This document shows positions 28,361-39,200 of a DNA stretch of 64,000 nucleotides, one piece after another. Under the pieces are notes generated by a model. It made no database searches and had not been told where the DNA came from. It saw only the letters and a list, made by a program, of their open reading frames with translations. Source of the DNA: Anaerolineae bacterium (lineage in GTDB: Bacteria; Chloroflexota; Anaerolineae; Promineifilales; Promineifilaceae); contig JAMLHW010000013.1 of the NCBI GenBank assembly GCA_023954475.1, positions 82,648-146,647 of the forward strand, in the 5' to 3' direction. The stretch's first letter is position 1. The number at the start of each line of letters is the position of its first letter. A program made the translations under genes and the position numbers.

Positions 28361-29182
28361 ATGTCACTGGAATGGCCCGAACGCGTCCTGGTCTTTATCC
28401 CGGCATACAACGAAGAGCACAGCATTCGGCGTGTCATTCTCGAAGTGCGCGATTCTGTGCCCCATGCAGATATTCTGGTTGTCGATGACGGTTCGGCCGA
28501 TAATACCGCCGCCGTTGCCCGTGCCGCCGGCGTGATGGTTGTTCGCCATCCAATCAATCTGTGTATTGGTGGCACGATGCAGACCGGCATGAAATTCGCC
28601 CTGCGCAACGATTACAATCTGGTTTTGCGGCTCGACGGCGACGGACAACACGATTCGGCCGAATTGCCTGCCCTATACGCTGCCATGGTTGCGCAGCAGG
28701 CCGACGCTGTTTTTGGTTCCCGTTTCCTTGCTCAAGAAATCAAAATGCGTATTCCGCTCAGTCGGCGCATCGGCATCTCGACCTTCGCCGGACTTGTTTC
28801 GCTGATCACGCGCCAAAGGGCAACCGACACGACCTCCGGTTTTTGCTGCCTCAATCGCCGTGCCGTCACAGCACTGGCTCGCTATTTGCCGCAAGATTAT
28901 CCCGAGGTGGAAGGCCGCATCATTTTGTTCAAAGCCGGACTCAAAACGGTAGAAGTTCCAGCCAATATGCGTGCGCGGATGGCCGGCGTCAGTTCTATCG
29001 ACAATTGGCGCTCAGTGTATTACGCACTGAAGGTCTCGGTTGCCGTCGTCATTTCGGCATTAAAGGACATTCCCGTTTTGCCGCAGGAGTTGGCTCATGA
29101 TTCCCTTAGCACAGCGCATCGTCGCCATCCTCTTCAGCCTGTCGCTGTTGTGGGTGACGGTGCACCTGATCCGGAAGCATAA
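28361..29182 (+). CDS. Glycosyltransferase family 2 (dolichol-phosphate mannose synthase-like)
   Basis: The start at 28361 has GGAG 8 bp upstream and opens straight into the fold (VLVFIPAYNEE). The 273-aa GT-A enzyme has VVDDGSADNT near residue 42, LRLDGDGQHD near 90 (the DxD-type metal site), GSRF near 122 and DTTSGFCCLNR near 155. It transfers a sugar from a nucleotide donor, often to a polyprenyl phosphate. There is no clear C-terminal membrane helix pair. Its last 86 bp overlap the next gene in another frame, and the final 28 residues look unlike the family and may be a dispensable read-through. It starts the surface-glycan cluster. Confidence 0.9.
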   Translation: MSLEWPERVLVFIPAYNEEHSIRRVILEVRDSVPHADILVVDDGSADNTAAVARAAGVMVVRHPINLCIGGTMQTGMKFALRNDYNLVLRLDGDGQHDSAELPALYAAMVAQQADAVFGSRFLAQEIKMRIPLSRRIGISTFAGLVSLITRQRATDTTSGFCCLNRRAVTALARYLPQDYPEVEGRIILFKAGLKTVEVPANMRARMAGVSSIDNWRSVYYALKVSVAVVISALKDIPVLPQELAHDSLSTAHRRHPLQPVAVVGDGAPDPEA

Positions 29183-29507
29183 ACTCCGCGAAGAGTATGC
29201 GCTGCTGTGGCTGGCAGCGAGCGTTTCGATTTTTTTGTTTTCGGTATTTGGCGGGCTGGTCAACCGGATCGCTGCGTTTTTCTCGGTAAGCTATTCACCG
29301 ACGCTGATCCTCGTGGCCGGCTTGTTGTTTGCACTGGTGCTGCTGCTGTCGCAAAGTGTCGTGCTGTCCAAACAGGCAGACAGCAATCGCGATTTGGTGC
29401 AAACGGTGGCGCTGCTGGAATTTCGGCTGCGTGAATTGGAAGAAACGGTGCATGCCGCTGATGGTGATCGCGATGTTTCGGCCGAAATCACAACAACGGA
29501 GAAATAA
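29097..29507 (+). CDS. DUF2304 family membrane protein
   Basis: A 136-aa protein with three hydrophobic helices (about 5-22, 33-55 and 65-85), the conserved RKHKLREEYALLWL between the first and second, and a charged coiled-coil tail with LLEFRLRELEETV. DUF2304 proteins are regularly encoded next to GT2 enzymes and are thought to help anchor or flip the lipid-linked product. That role is from family context only. The start lies inside the GT2 gene, so the two are coupled. Confidence 0.88.
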   Translation: MIPLAQRIVAILFSLSLLWVTVHLIRKHKLREEYALLWLAASVSIFLFSVFGGLVNRIAAFFSVSYSPTLILVAGLLFALVLLLSQSVVLSKQADSNRDLVQTVALLEFRLRELEETVHAADGDRDVSAEITTTEK

Positions 29508-29563
29508 CACGAACCTGGCTTCTCAGCGCGTGTACGTTGAAGCTGATTTAAGGATAAGAACGA

Positions 29564-31243
29564 ATGAGTGACAAACCCGGAAAAGTACTCGTCATCGGTC
29601 TCGACGGTGCAACTTTCGACTTAATCAAACCGTGGGTAGCGCAAGGACATTTGCCTACAATCGGCCGAATCATGGCTGAAGGCGCACACGGCGAACTGGG
29701 CAGCACCGTGCCACCCATGACCGCACCCGCCTGGTCCTCCTTCGCTACCGGCGTCAATCCCGGCAAACACCGCCTCTACGATTGGGTTGCCCGCGAACCG
29801 GGCAGCTACGAATTCACCCCCGTCACCGCCCTCGATGGTACAGCACCGACCCTGTATCAACTCCTCGGCGACCTCGACCGGCGTGTCTGCGCCTTCAACA
29901 TACCGATGACCTATCCGCCGGTTCCTGTGAACGGTGTCATGATTTCCGGCATGCCTACGCCCAGCACCGATGTCGAATTCACCTATCCGCGTACGCTCTA
30001 TCAGGACATTCTCGATAACGTCGGCGACTACATTTTGTACCCCGATCCGGGTCAAGCATACTCCGACGCAGGCATCGACGCCTTTCTCGAACGGCTTTAT
30101 CGCTGCACCGATTTGCGCGTGCAGACGCTCAACTATCTGCGCAGCCGCGAAGCGTGGGATTTTGCCATGTTGGTCTTCAACGGCACCGACACCATCAGCC
30201 ACGCTTTGTGGAAATTCATGGATGCCGGCCATCCGCTGCACGATCCGGCCAAGGCGGAAAAATACGGCAACGCCATCCGCGATTACTATCAATACGTCGA
30301 TGGCTACCTGGCACAGATCGTCGCCGATCTCGACGATGACACGACGTTGATCATCATGTCTGACCACGGTTTTGGACCGTTCCACAAGTTCATACACGTC
30401 AACAACTGGCTGATTGAAAACGGATTCATGGCAATCAACCGCAGTCTCAAGTCACGCCTGAAGAAAGCGTCGTTTTCGCTCGGTTTTTCACCGATGAATA
30501 TTTACAACATCATGATGCGCTTCGGCATGGGCAAGGCCAAGAAAGAAGTGGTGCGTGGCAAAGGGCAAAATCTACTCAAGACGCTGTTTTTGTCGTTTGA
30601 CGACATTGACTGGAGCCATACCCAGGCCTATTCTCTGGGCAATGTCGGCCAAATCTGCCTCAATGTCATCGGCCGAGAGCCACATGGTTGCGTCCAGCCC
30701 GGTGCGGAATATGAGCAAGTGCGGGAACAGATCATGGCGCACCTGGCCCAACTGCGCGACCCTGAGACAGGCGAACTGGTCGTCGAACGCATCTACAAAC
30801 GTGAAGAGATTTACAGTGGGCCGCAACTCGAATTGGCGCCCGACATCGTTTTTATCCCGACTCGCCTCGAATATTTCGGCTTTGGCGAATACGAATTTGG
30901 CAGCCACAAAATCATCGAGCCGATGAAGCGCGGTATTTCCGGCACGCATCGCATGAACGGCGTTTTCATGGCGTATGGCAACCACATCACGCCGGGTGTC
31001 GCCGTCGATGGAGCAACATTGGTCGATTTAGCGCCGACTATCCTGCATTTGATGAGCGCACCGGTTCCAGAACAAATGGATGGGCGCATTTTGGACGAAG
31101 TGATTGCGGTCGATTACACACCGCAGATACCAGATCAGCACGTTTACGAAATGGCTTACGCCAATGGCGACGTCCCCGGCCTGAGCGAAGCCGAAAAACA
31201 GATTGTCGCTGACCGTCTGCGCGGCCTCGGCTACGTTGGGTAA
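29564..31243 (+). CDS. Alkaline-phosphatase-superfamily phosphodiesterase/nucleotide pyrophosphatase
   Basis: A 559-aa protein beginning VLVIGLDGATFDLIKPW, whose Asp is a metal ligand. TVPPMTAPAWSSFATGVNPGKH near residue 50 contains the catalytic Thr/Ser region of the type I phosphodiesterase group. LIIMSDHGFGPFHKFIHVN near 264 supplies the Asp-His metal pair, and SGTHRMNGVFMAYG near 464 the last His. No signal peptide is visible, so it probably acts in the cytoplasm or at the inner face. Members of this group often sit in exopolysaccharide loci; the substrate may be a phosphate-bearing glycan or nucleotide sugar. RBS AAGGAT precedes the ATG. Confidence 0.88.
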   Translation: MSDKPGKVLVIGLDGATFDLIKPWVAQGHLPTIGRIMAEGAHGELGSTVPPMTAPAWSSFATGVNPGKHRLYDWVAREPGSYEFTPVTALDGTAPTLYQLLGDLDRRVCAFNIPMTYPPVPVNGVMISGMPTPSTDVEFTYPRTLYQDILDNVGDYILYPDPGQAYSDAGIDAFLERLYRCTDLRVQTLNYLRSREAWDFAMLVFNGTDTISHALWKFMDAGHPLHDPAKAEKYGNAIRDYYQYVDGYLAQIVADLDDDTTLIIMSDHGFGPFHKFIHVNNWLIENGFMAINRSLKSRLKKASFSLGFSPMNIYNIMMRFGMGKAKKEVVRGKGQNLLKTLFLSFDDIDWSHTQAYSLGNVGQICLNVIGREPHGCVQPGAEYEQVREQIMAHLAQLRDPETGELVVERIYKREEIYSGPQLELAPDIVFIPTRLEYFGFGEYEFGSHKIIEPMKRGISGTHRMNGVFMAYGNHITPGVAVDGATLVDLAPTILHLMSAPVPEQMDGRILDEVIAVDYTPQIPDQHVYEMAYANGDVPGLSEAEKQIVADRLRGLGYVG

Positions 31244-31262
31244 GGTGGAAGAGTATACAAGG

Positions 31263-32126
31263 ATGAAGAATGCGTTCACCGTTGACCTTGAGGAATGGTT
31301 TCAGGGACTGACCAGTACCAATCCGCTTGTCGATCAATGGCCGTCTTTTGAGAGTCGTGTGGTGCCGGCGACGGAGCGGTTGCTGGCGATTTTGCGCGAA
31401 CATGGCGTGACGGCGACATTTTTCGTCCTGGGTTATGTCGCCGACCAATATCCGGCGCTGATCGAACGGGTGGCTGCCTACGGCCACGAAATCGGCATTC
31501 ACGGTTATTATCATCGCTTCGTTTACAAATTGACGCCGGATGAATTTGCCGGGGAAATTGACGCAAGCATTGCGGCATTGGAGCGCATTACAGGTAAACT
31601 ACCACTTGGTCATCGCGCACCGTATTTTTCGGTGAATGCGACGACGCCGTGGGCTTTTGACATGTTAGCGTCGCGTGGCTTGCGTTACGATAGCAGTGTG
31701 TTCCCGACAAAGAATATGCTCTATGGCTTTCCGGGTGCGCCACGTTTTCCGTATTGGATGGATGAGTACGATTTGTGGCAGTTCCCGGCAGCGACGGTGC
31801 GTTTGTTGGGTCGGAATGTGCCGGTAGCAGGTGGTTTTTATACGCGTGCTTTGCCGTATCGTGTTATCAGGAAGGTAATCGGCCGAATCAACGCACAAAA
31901 TCAACCGGCTATTATGTACATTCACCCGTGGGAACTCGACACGGGACAGCGTTACAACAAGGTGACGCTGCGCGAACGACTGACACATTATCACGGGCGG
32001 CGCTCTGTCGAACGAAAACTACACCGCTTGCTTAGCGATTTTGAGTTTGTGCCGTTACAGACGTTAGTCGAAAAGATGGAAAATGTACGCAACGCCGAAC
32101 AACCCGAATTGGCGGGAATGAGATGA
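31263..32126 (+). CDS. Polysaccharide deacetylase, XrtA/PEP-CTERM-associated (DUF3473) type
   Basis: The ATG at 31263 gives the usual opening MKNAFTVDLEEWF, with the catalytic-base Asp in the first strand; 31203 would add unrelated residues. The 287-aa NodB-fold enzyme has FFVLGYVADQYP near 55, HGYYHRF near 80 (metal His pair), GHRAPYFSV near 118 and YIHPWELD near 220. The last block belongs to the C-terminal DUF3473 extension typical of the exosortase-associated subgroup. It removes acetyl groups from N-acetylated sugars in a polymer. It is followed by a FemAB protein whose ATG overlaps the stop, the same pair seen in PEP-CTERM exopolysaccharide loci. Confidence 0.92.
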   Translation: MKNAFTVDLEEWFQGLTSTNPLVDQWPSFESRVVPATERLLAILREHGVTATFFVLGYVADQYPALIERVAAYGHEIGIHGYYHRFVYKLTPDEFAGEIDASIAALERITGKLPLGHRAPYFSVNATTPWAFDMLASRGLRYDSSVFPTKNMLYGFPGAPRFPYWMDEYDLWQFPAATVRLLGRNVPVAGGFYTRALPYRVIRKVIGRINAQNQPAIMYIHPWELDTGQRYNKVTLRERLTHYHGRRSVERKLHRLLSDFEFVPLQTLVEKMENVRNAEQPELAGMR

Positions 32127-33232
32127 TGGAACAAACGTTAGTTTCAGGTATGCAGATGCAGGAATTGGTTTCGGCCGAAGCGACCACGCTCCAAATCGAG
32201 GTGCTCAATGACGCGGATACAGCGGCGTGGGATGCGTACGTGCAGAAGTCGCCGAACGGCCTGCCGCTGCATCTCTCCGGTTGGCGCGACGTGATGCGGC
32301 GCACGTACGGCTACAAAACGCCCTATCTGCTGGCACGCAGACATGGACGCGTAGTTGGTGTTATGCCGTTGTTTCAGGTCAACAGCCTGTTGTTCGGCCG
32401 AAAATTGTCGACGATGCCCGGCGGCCTCTGTGCCGATGATGAGGCTACAGCGGCATCGCTGATCGCCGGGGCGACGACTCTGGCACGCAAACAACGCGCC
32501 CGCAAACTCATCATTCAGGATACACGTCAGGATTGGCCCAAACCGGATTTGAACACCTCGACACAACATGTTCACTGGCTGGTCGATGTCACGGTGGGTG
32601 AAGAGACGTTGTGGAAGGCATTGCACGGCAACATTCGTCGTCAGGTTAGACTCGCTCGCAAAAACGACCTGCGCATCGCTATCGACCGCGACGGCGTGCT
32701 GCTCGATGATTTTTATGCTGTGTTCAGCGCATTTGCGCACAGTGTCGGTACGCCCGTTTTCGGCCGAAATTTTCTCGCCAACATCATTGATGTCTTTCCA
32801 GGCGGCTTCAATATCGCCGTTGTCTATCTGGAAAATCGGCCAATTGGCGGTTACTTCCAGCTCGAAATGGGTCAGCATATGATCGGCATGTGGGGCGCGA
32901 CATTGCGTGACTATTTGCAATTGCGCCCTGTCTATCTGGCTTATTGGGAAATGCTCGCCGATGCTGCCAATAGTGGTTTTTCTGTGCTCGATATGGGACG
33001 CAGCCCGGTCGACACCAATATGTCGAAGTTCAAAGGGCAGTGGGGTGGCGTTTCCGGACCCGTTTATCAACAAGTGCTGGCGCTGGGCAAACAGGAATCG
33101 GCCGAAAGTATGGCGACACAAGCCAACTCGAGCGGTCTATTTCAGACCGTGCGCGATTTATGGCCCAAACTACCGTTTGCCGTTGCCCAATTTGCCGGGC
33201 CAAAACTGCGCAAACATGTACCGTTTGCTTAA
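32123..33232 (+). CDS. FemAB-family acetyltransferase-like protein, XrtA/PEP-CTERM-associated type
   Basis: A 369-aa protein of the FemAB/CelD GNAT-related fold. HLSGWRDVMRRTYGYKTPYLLAR near residue 50, LFGRKLSTMPGGLCAD near 92, RRQVRLARKNDLRI near 170 and VLDMGRSPVDTNMSKFKGQWGG near 290 are family blocks of the PEP-CTERM-associated subgroup. FemAB proteins add amino acids or acyl groups to cell-wall or surface glycan precursors. The donor here is unknown. It is coupled by an ATGA overlap to the deacetylase gene. A neighbouring ATG at 32126 is an alternative start. Confidence 0.88.
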   Translation: MMEQTLVSGMQMQELVSAEATTLQIEVLNDADTAAWDAYVQKSPNGLPLHLSGWRDVMRRTYGYKTPYLLARRHGRVVGVMPLFQVNSLLFGRKLSTMPGGLCADDEATAASLIAGATTLARKQRARKLIIQDTRQDWPKPDLNTSTQHVHWLVDVTVGEETLWKALHGNIRRQVRLARKNDLRIAIDRDGVLLDDFYAVFSAFAHSVGTPVFGRNFLANIIDVFPGGFNIAVVYLENRPIGGYFQLEMGQHMIGMWGATLRDYLQLRPVYLAYWEMLADAANSGFSVLDMGRSPVDTNMSKFKGQWGGVSGPVYQQVLALGKQESAESMATQANSSGLFQTVRDLWPKLPFAVAQFAGPKLRKHVPFA

Positions 33233-33242
33233 AGTGTGAACT

Positions 33243-36200
33243 ATGGATCGATTGCGAACAATACTTAATCGGCCGAATTGGTCGCGCTATTTCGTAGCGC
33301 TGGCTTTGATTGCCGTCTGGCTGTTGGTGCTGATCGGTATGTCACGTGATATGCCGCTGCATGTTGCCGGCTGGATTACCTTCCTCGGCCTGCTGATTAC
33401 GCCCGGCTATTTACTCGGCGACATCGTCACATGGCGAATGCGACTGGACTGGATCGAACGTCTGGCGCTGGCGCTGCCGCTCGGTGTCGTCATTTTGGCT
33501 ATCCCTGGCACAATGGCGTTGCTGCTGCATTTGACGTTGACGCAACTGGCGCTCGGCTGGATGATTACCAGTGCGCTTGTGGTCGTTGCCTGGCTGATTT
33601 GGGGTGTGCGTGTCCCGGAGGACGAACTGCCGCAGCGCTGGGGCTGGGATGAAATTGTCTTGTTTTTGATCATTGCGGTGGCGTTTATTGCCGTCGTGCC
33701 GACGTTGAATCTGTACAAAATTGACGGCGATGCGTATGCGGTGAACTCATTTTCGGCCGATGCGCTGGCCGGACTGCCACTCAACGAAACCGAGCCACTG
33801 TTCGGCACCGACCTCGGCCCTGGCGTGCGCATGGTTTTTAACCAAACCCTGCCGCTCTTCTATTTGTGGTCGCACTTTTCCAACATCGATCCCAACACTT
33901 TGATAGCCGCCGGCTCCAAGGCAGTCATTGCATTGTGGGCACTGTTTGCGGCGTACATTTTCGGCAAGGCAGCAGGCAACGGCAGCAGACGCTTTGCCCT
34001 GTTTCTCGTCGCTGTGCAGTTTCTCGTCTATCTGGCTGCCCCGTTTGTCCGTGGTGACAATGTCAGTCTGTTCTTCTTCGAGCGCACCAACGCCGACAAA
34101 TTCATGGTACCGCTCACCATGCTGCCCGTCGTTTTTGCCTTCACGTTCCATTGGGTGCGCAGTGGGCGGCGCGATGCATGGCTGACCGCGGCGCTGGCGA
34201 CGGTCGCTGTCTCGACCATCCACCCGTTGATCGCGGCGATGTTGGCGCTGGCGCTGGGTGCATTTGGTGCTTTCCATCTTTTGTTTGGCCTGCGCGACCG
34301 CGAAGTGTGGCGGCGCGTCATCCTCGTTTGGGGTTTGATTGCCGTCGTCATGGTATTGCCGTTTGTGCAACTATTTCTGTCACGTGGTGAAGCGCAATTG
34401 GCATCCTCTTATCCGACGACGTTTGAAGGGTGGCCGATAGCGGAACGCTTGCTTCCTGTACTGCCGTTTTATCAGACTGAGGGGTTGGACTACTACGGTC
34501 CACTGCCAGAACTGTCGGAGTTGGATGCCGGCGATGCCGAAACCACGCGCAGTCCGATCCTGATGTGGCGTTTTGCGCTCAACATGGATCGTCAGCGATT
34601 GATTCTGTATGACATCAATGAATACATTTCTGATCCGAGCCTGATTCTGGAGCCACCATACATTCTGGCGTTGCTGTTGTTGCCCTTGTTGTTCTGGCGC
34701 ATCAAACGCGATATTGCCGCCCAATTTGCAGTGGGGGTGTCGCTTGCCGTGCTGTTTGTCATGTTTAACCCGTTGGTGACGCCGCTGATTGGCTCGTTCG
34801 TCATGCCCTGGATTTTGTGGCGTTTTGTGTGGCTGTTGCCTTATGCGTTGATCTTTGCGTTAGTGACACAGCGGCTGCTCTGGCTGGCGGGCATTGTTTT
34901 ACGCAAGCTGCGCTTGTTGCCGCGCCGCATAGATAAACCGGCTACGCTCGGTTTTGGTTATCTTACCGTGATCGTGCTGGCTGGATTTTTACTGTGGCCC
35001 GGTATCACAGCCAATATCAAAAATCTGAATTACCGCGTTTCGTTTCCGTTTGCGTTTCCCACGCCGGAAGGGTTGTTTGATGCGTTAAACGCGTTGACTG
35101 CCACTGAAGGGTCGGTGACGGTACTGGCTGACCAAAATATGAGTGTGACGCTGCCGGCGTTTGTTGCCAAAGCGAATATCGTGGCCCACCGCACGCCGAC
35201 GACGAGTGAGGTATTTCCGGCTGATCAACAGGTGGAAGCGTTGCAGCGACTCATCGATCAGAATTTCTTTTTCAACAGCGATTTTTTGACGAGTGAGCAT
35301 GTGGCTATTCTGGAGAAATATTCGGCCGATTACATTATCACAACCGGCGGCTCCAACCTCGATCTGCAAATGCGCTACACGCCCGACTGGTTTGAATGGA
35401 TTGCCGACGACGGTTCCCATTCACTCTATCGCGTCACCGACGCGGTTTTCGACACAGCAACCGTACAGGGCAACACGCAGCTCGCTGCGCATAACTGGGA
35501 TCGCGCCGCCTACTACTTCGAAGCGGGTACTGCTTATGATCCCAACGATTGGCAAGCTGTCGTTGGCATGGCCGAAGTCGACCGGGTGCGCGGCAATTAC
35601 GAAGCCTCTCTGACCAGACTACAAAACGCCATTGCCCGCTCCGGTGATTCAATTTTGTATTATCGGCTCGGCCAGTTGTATGCGGAGTTGGGGTTGCTGG
35701 AAGAGAGTCGTCTGGCGCTGGAAGAGGTGGTGGCAATGTGGCCGCATGTAGCCCGTTTCCATACCGAACTCGGCGATGTGTGCCTGGCAATGGGTGACGA
35801 AGCGTGCGCTGCCGAGGCGTATAACGCATCGGTTGCTGCGCTCAAGCTGCCGAATGAATCGTCTCAACTGCTTGCATTGGGTGACATCTGGCGGGACAAG
35901 GATCGCGTCGATCTGGCGCTGCCGTATTACGAAGAGGCTGTTGATCTTCAACCGAGTCAATATAATTTATTTGTACTGGGCGGCGCGTACCGTGACTTGG
36001 GCCAATTCGATGAAGCGGATGCGTTGTTGCAAGATATGCGCATTGCCTATCCTTTTTCGGCCGAAATTCTGATCGCATCGGCCGATTTGCAGGTCAATCA
36101 GGAAAACTACGCGGCAGCCATCGACCTGTACAACCGGGCACTGTGGATTCAAGAGCTCAAAACGCAGCCGTCCGTCGATACCCGTATTGCGCTGTCACAA

Positions 36201-39200
36201 GTGCTGATCAACGCCGAGCGTTTCGACGAAGCAGATGCCGAACTCAACCGCACCATGCGCCTCGATCCGTACAATGCGGCCGTGTTCCGTCTCAAGGGCG
36301 ACTTGTACCGTACCACAAATCGCGTCGAGGATGCCATTCAGGCATATCAACGCGCCTACGAACTCGACCCGACCCAAACCGTCATTTACGTTGCCCTCAA
36401 CGATTTGATGCGGCGTCATGGCAGCAAACCGGCCGAAGTGCTGGCGTTGTTGCAGCAGGCGATTGAGGTCAACCCGGACGAACCGTCCCTGCATCTGGCG
36501 CTGGGCGACCAGTGGCAACGGCTGGGCGATTTTGAAGCCGCCGTCGAAGCATATCAGGTTGCATTGAATCGCCTCGATGCACAGGCAGACAGCCAACGGC
36601 AACGCCCCGGCTCGCTGGAGCAAAGCAGCGCCTTTGCCTACGTTCGCCTGGCCGGCATGCATGAAGATCAGGGCCAGCTTGACCCGGCGATGAATTATTA
36701 TCAGGCCGCCGTAGCGGCAGCGCCGGAAACGCCGTGGACGCAATTGCTGCAAGGTGATGCACTGCGCCGCCGCAATGATTTGACCGGGGCGCAACACGCT
36801 TATGAGAACGCCATTATGTACGATGCCGATTATGTCGATGCGTACGTGCGGTTGGCAGATTTGTTTTATGCACTTGGTATGGACAGTGCAGCGGCCGAAA
36901 TGCAGGACAAGGCGTTTGAAATCAGCATCTCGCAACTGGATGAACCGGTCGATGTGACGACTGGCTCGCCCAATACGGTGGTGTTGCAAGCCGGTGGCCC
37001 AGTTCCCGTGTTGGAATCGGATGAACAGTTTGCACCGATTGCGTATTATTCGGCCGAAAACAACGACACACTGACCGATCAACTGATTGCAGACGACGAT
37101 CAACTCGGTAGCAGTCGGTTGCCAGCCCGTTTCAACCAGGTGCGCGATCAGGCCGACCGTACAATTCAGATTTACCTGCAACGCATTGAGCAGGGCGAAC
37201 GCGACAATTGGGCACCTGCTGTGTTGGCACGTTACCACAAAGACGTCGGCGATCTCTATCTGGCGCAATTTGAGCTCGACGCAGCAATGGAAGCGTATCA
37301 AAACGCTATCGACCTCGATCCGTGGTGGCCGGAAGCGCGATTGGGATTGTCCGAAGTACTGATTGAAATGGGTAAATTCGACGACGCTGAGGAACAGATC
37401 ACTGCAGCCGTAGAATTGGCTCCCGGCTCGGTTGAAGCGCAAATTGCCCATGCCAACATGCTCGACCGCCGCGATCAGCCGGATGAAGCGTTGATTGTCT
37501 ATCATGAAATTGCGCAAGCGCATCCCGGCAATGAAAGGGCAACGCTGGCGTTGGCGCGTGCGTGGCAGACGCGGGAAAGACCGGAAAGCGCGGCACGCCA
37601 CTTCAATGCAACGCTGGCGATGAATCCTGGTTCGGCCGATGCGTATATCGGTCTCGCCGAAATCGCCATGGACGCCGGCTCATTTGAGCAAGCCGCCGAT
37701 ATGTTGCAGCAAGCGCTCGACGCCGACCGCCAGAATATCAATGCCTACATTCGTTCCGGAGAATTGGCGCAGCAAATGGGTCAACCGGATGAAGCTCTGG
37801 ACTGGTTCCGCCAGGCGACTAACCTGCCACTTTCCCGTCAGGTTACCAATATCACCTTGCTCGATGCGCTCCTGCAATACGGTGACTACGAAACAGCGCT
37901 CGATTATATGCAGCGCGGCCTTGCCTACCGACCGGACGACGCCGAGATTTTGCTGCGTTTGGGGCGGACACAACGCATACTGGGCCGCTTTGACGATGCA
38001 CAGGAAACTCTGTACAAAGTTCGTGGTTTGACGCCGACGGACAGCCGTGTTCAACTCGAACTGGCCGATCTCAATATCGATCGGGGACGACCTGAAATTG
38101 CCCAATTATTCTATGAGCAAGCGATTGCCGACGATCCGGGCGAAGCGACCAACTACATCGCAGCCGGTCAACTCCACATAGCGCAAGCACAATTCGACGA
38201 AGCGTTTGCCGTACTTAGCCTGGGAATTGCCAAGGCTGATGAGACAGCCAGCCTCTATCGCGCCATAGCCGACCTCTACTTGCTGCTCGGCGATCCCGAT
38301 CAGGCGCTGGAGACATTGCGCGACGGGATAGCTGAATTGGGTGAAACCACCGATATGTTGCTCAATATGGGTGACTACTTCACGTCGCGTGCCAACTTCC
38401 TGCAAGTTGAAGATCGCTACAATAGGGCGCTGGAGGCTGATCCGGACAACGCTGCCGTTCATGCTGCCTTGGGCAGTACGTTCTTGCGCGAGGAAACCTA
38501 TGATCAAGCGTTGGTGCATTATGAACGCGCCGTTGAGCTTGATTCAGCGTCACCGACTTATAATCTGGATTTGGCAAACGCACTGGAAGTGATGGATCGC
38601 ACAGATGAGGCGATTGCCGTCTACGAACGCACCTTGGCATTGGCCCCGACTTCGATCAACACTTATGTCAGTTTGGCCGCGTTCTATGAAGCACAAGGTA
38701 TGCTCGATGATGCCCAGGCGACTTTTGAGCAGGGGCTGCGTATGGCACCGACATCGCCGCAGTTGTTGACGCCGTATACTGCTTTCTTGTTGGCACAGGG
38801 TGATACGGAAACGGCAATGGCACTGCTTGATCAGGCGCTGGGAGCGGCTGAGACTGCCGATCATTTGATAGCGCGTGCATCAGTACGCCGGGTATTGGGG
38901 CAGCGTGACCTCGTGATCGCTGACTTGAATCGAGCGCTGGAAATCCAGCCTGGCGCAGTATCAGCTTTGCTGGCGTTGGGTGATTTGTATCACGATGAAG
39001 GTGATCGGGAGTCGGCGGCGCTGTATTATGAACAGGCGACTGAATTGCTGCCAGGTTTGCCCGCCGGTTATTTGCGTTTAGGTGTGTTGGCGGCTGAGGT
39101 ATTTGACCGCGACGGGGCGCTGTTGTATTCTGATCTGGCACGTAATGCTCAGCCGGGTGTTTTGACGCCGCCGGACAGCGCGGGGATTCGGCCGACCGAT

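Noticed and set aside
36195..37601. Reverse-strand reading frame of 468 codons under the TPR giant
   Set aside because: The TPR repeats of the forward gene explain it; the translation has no known domain.
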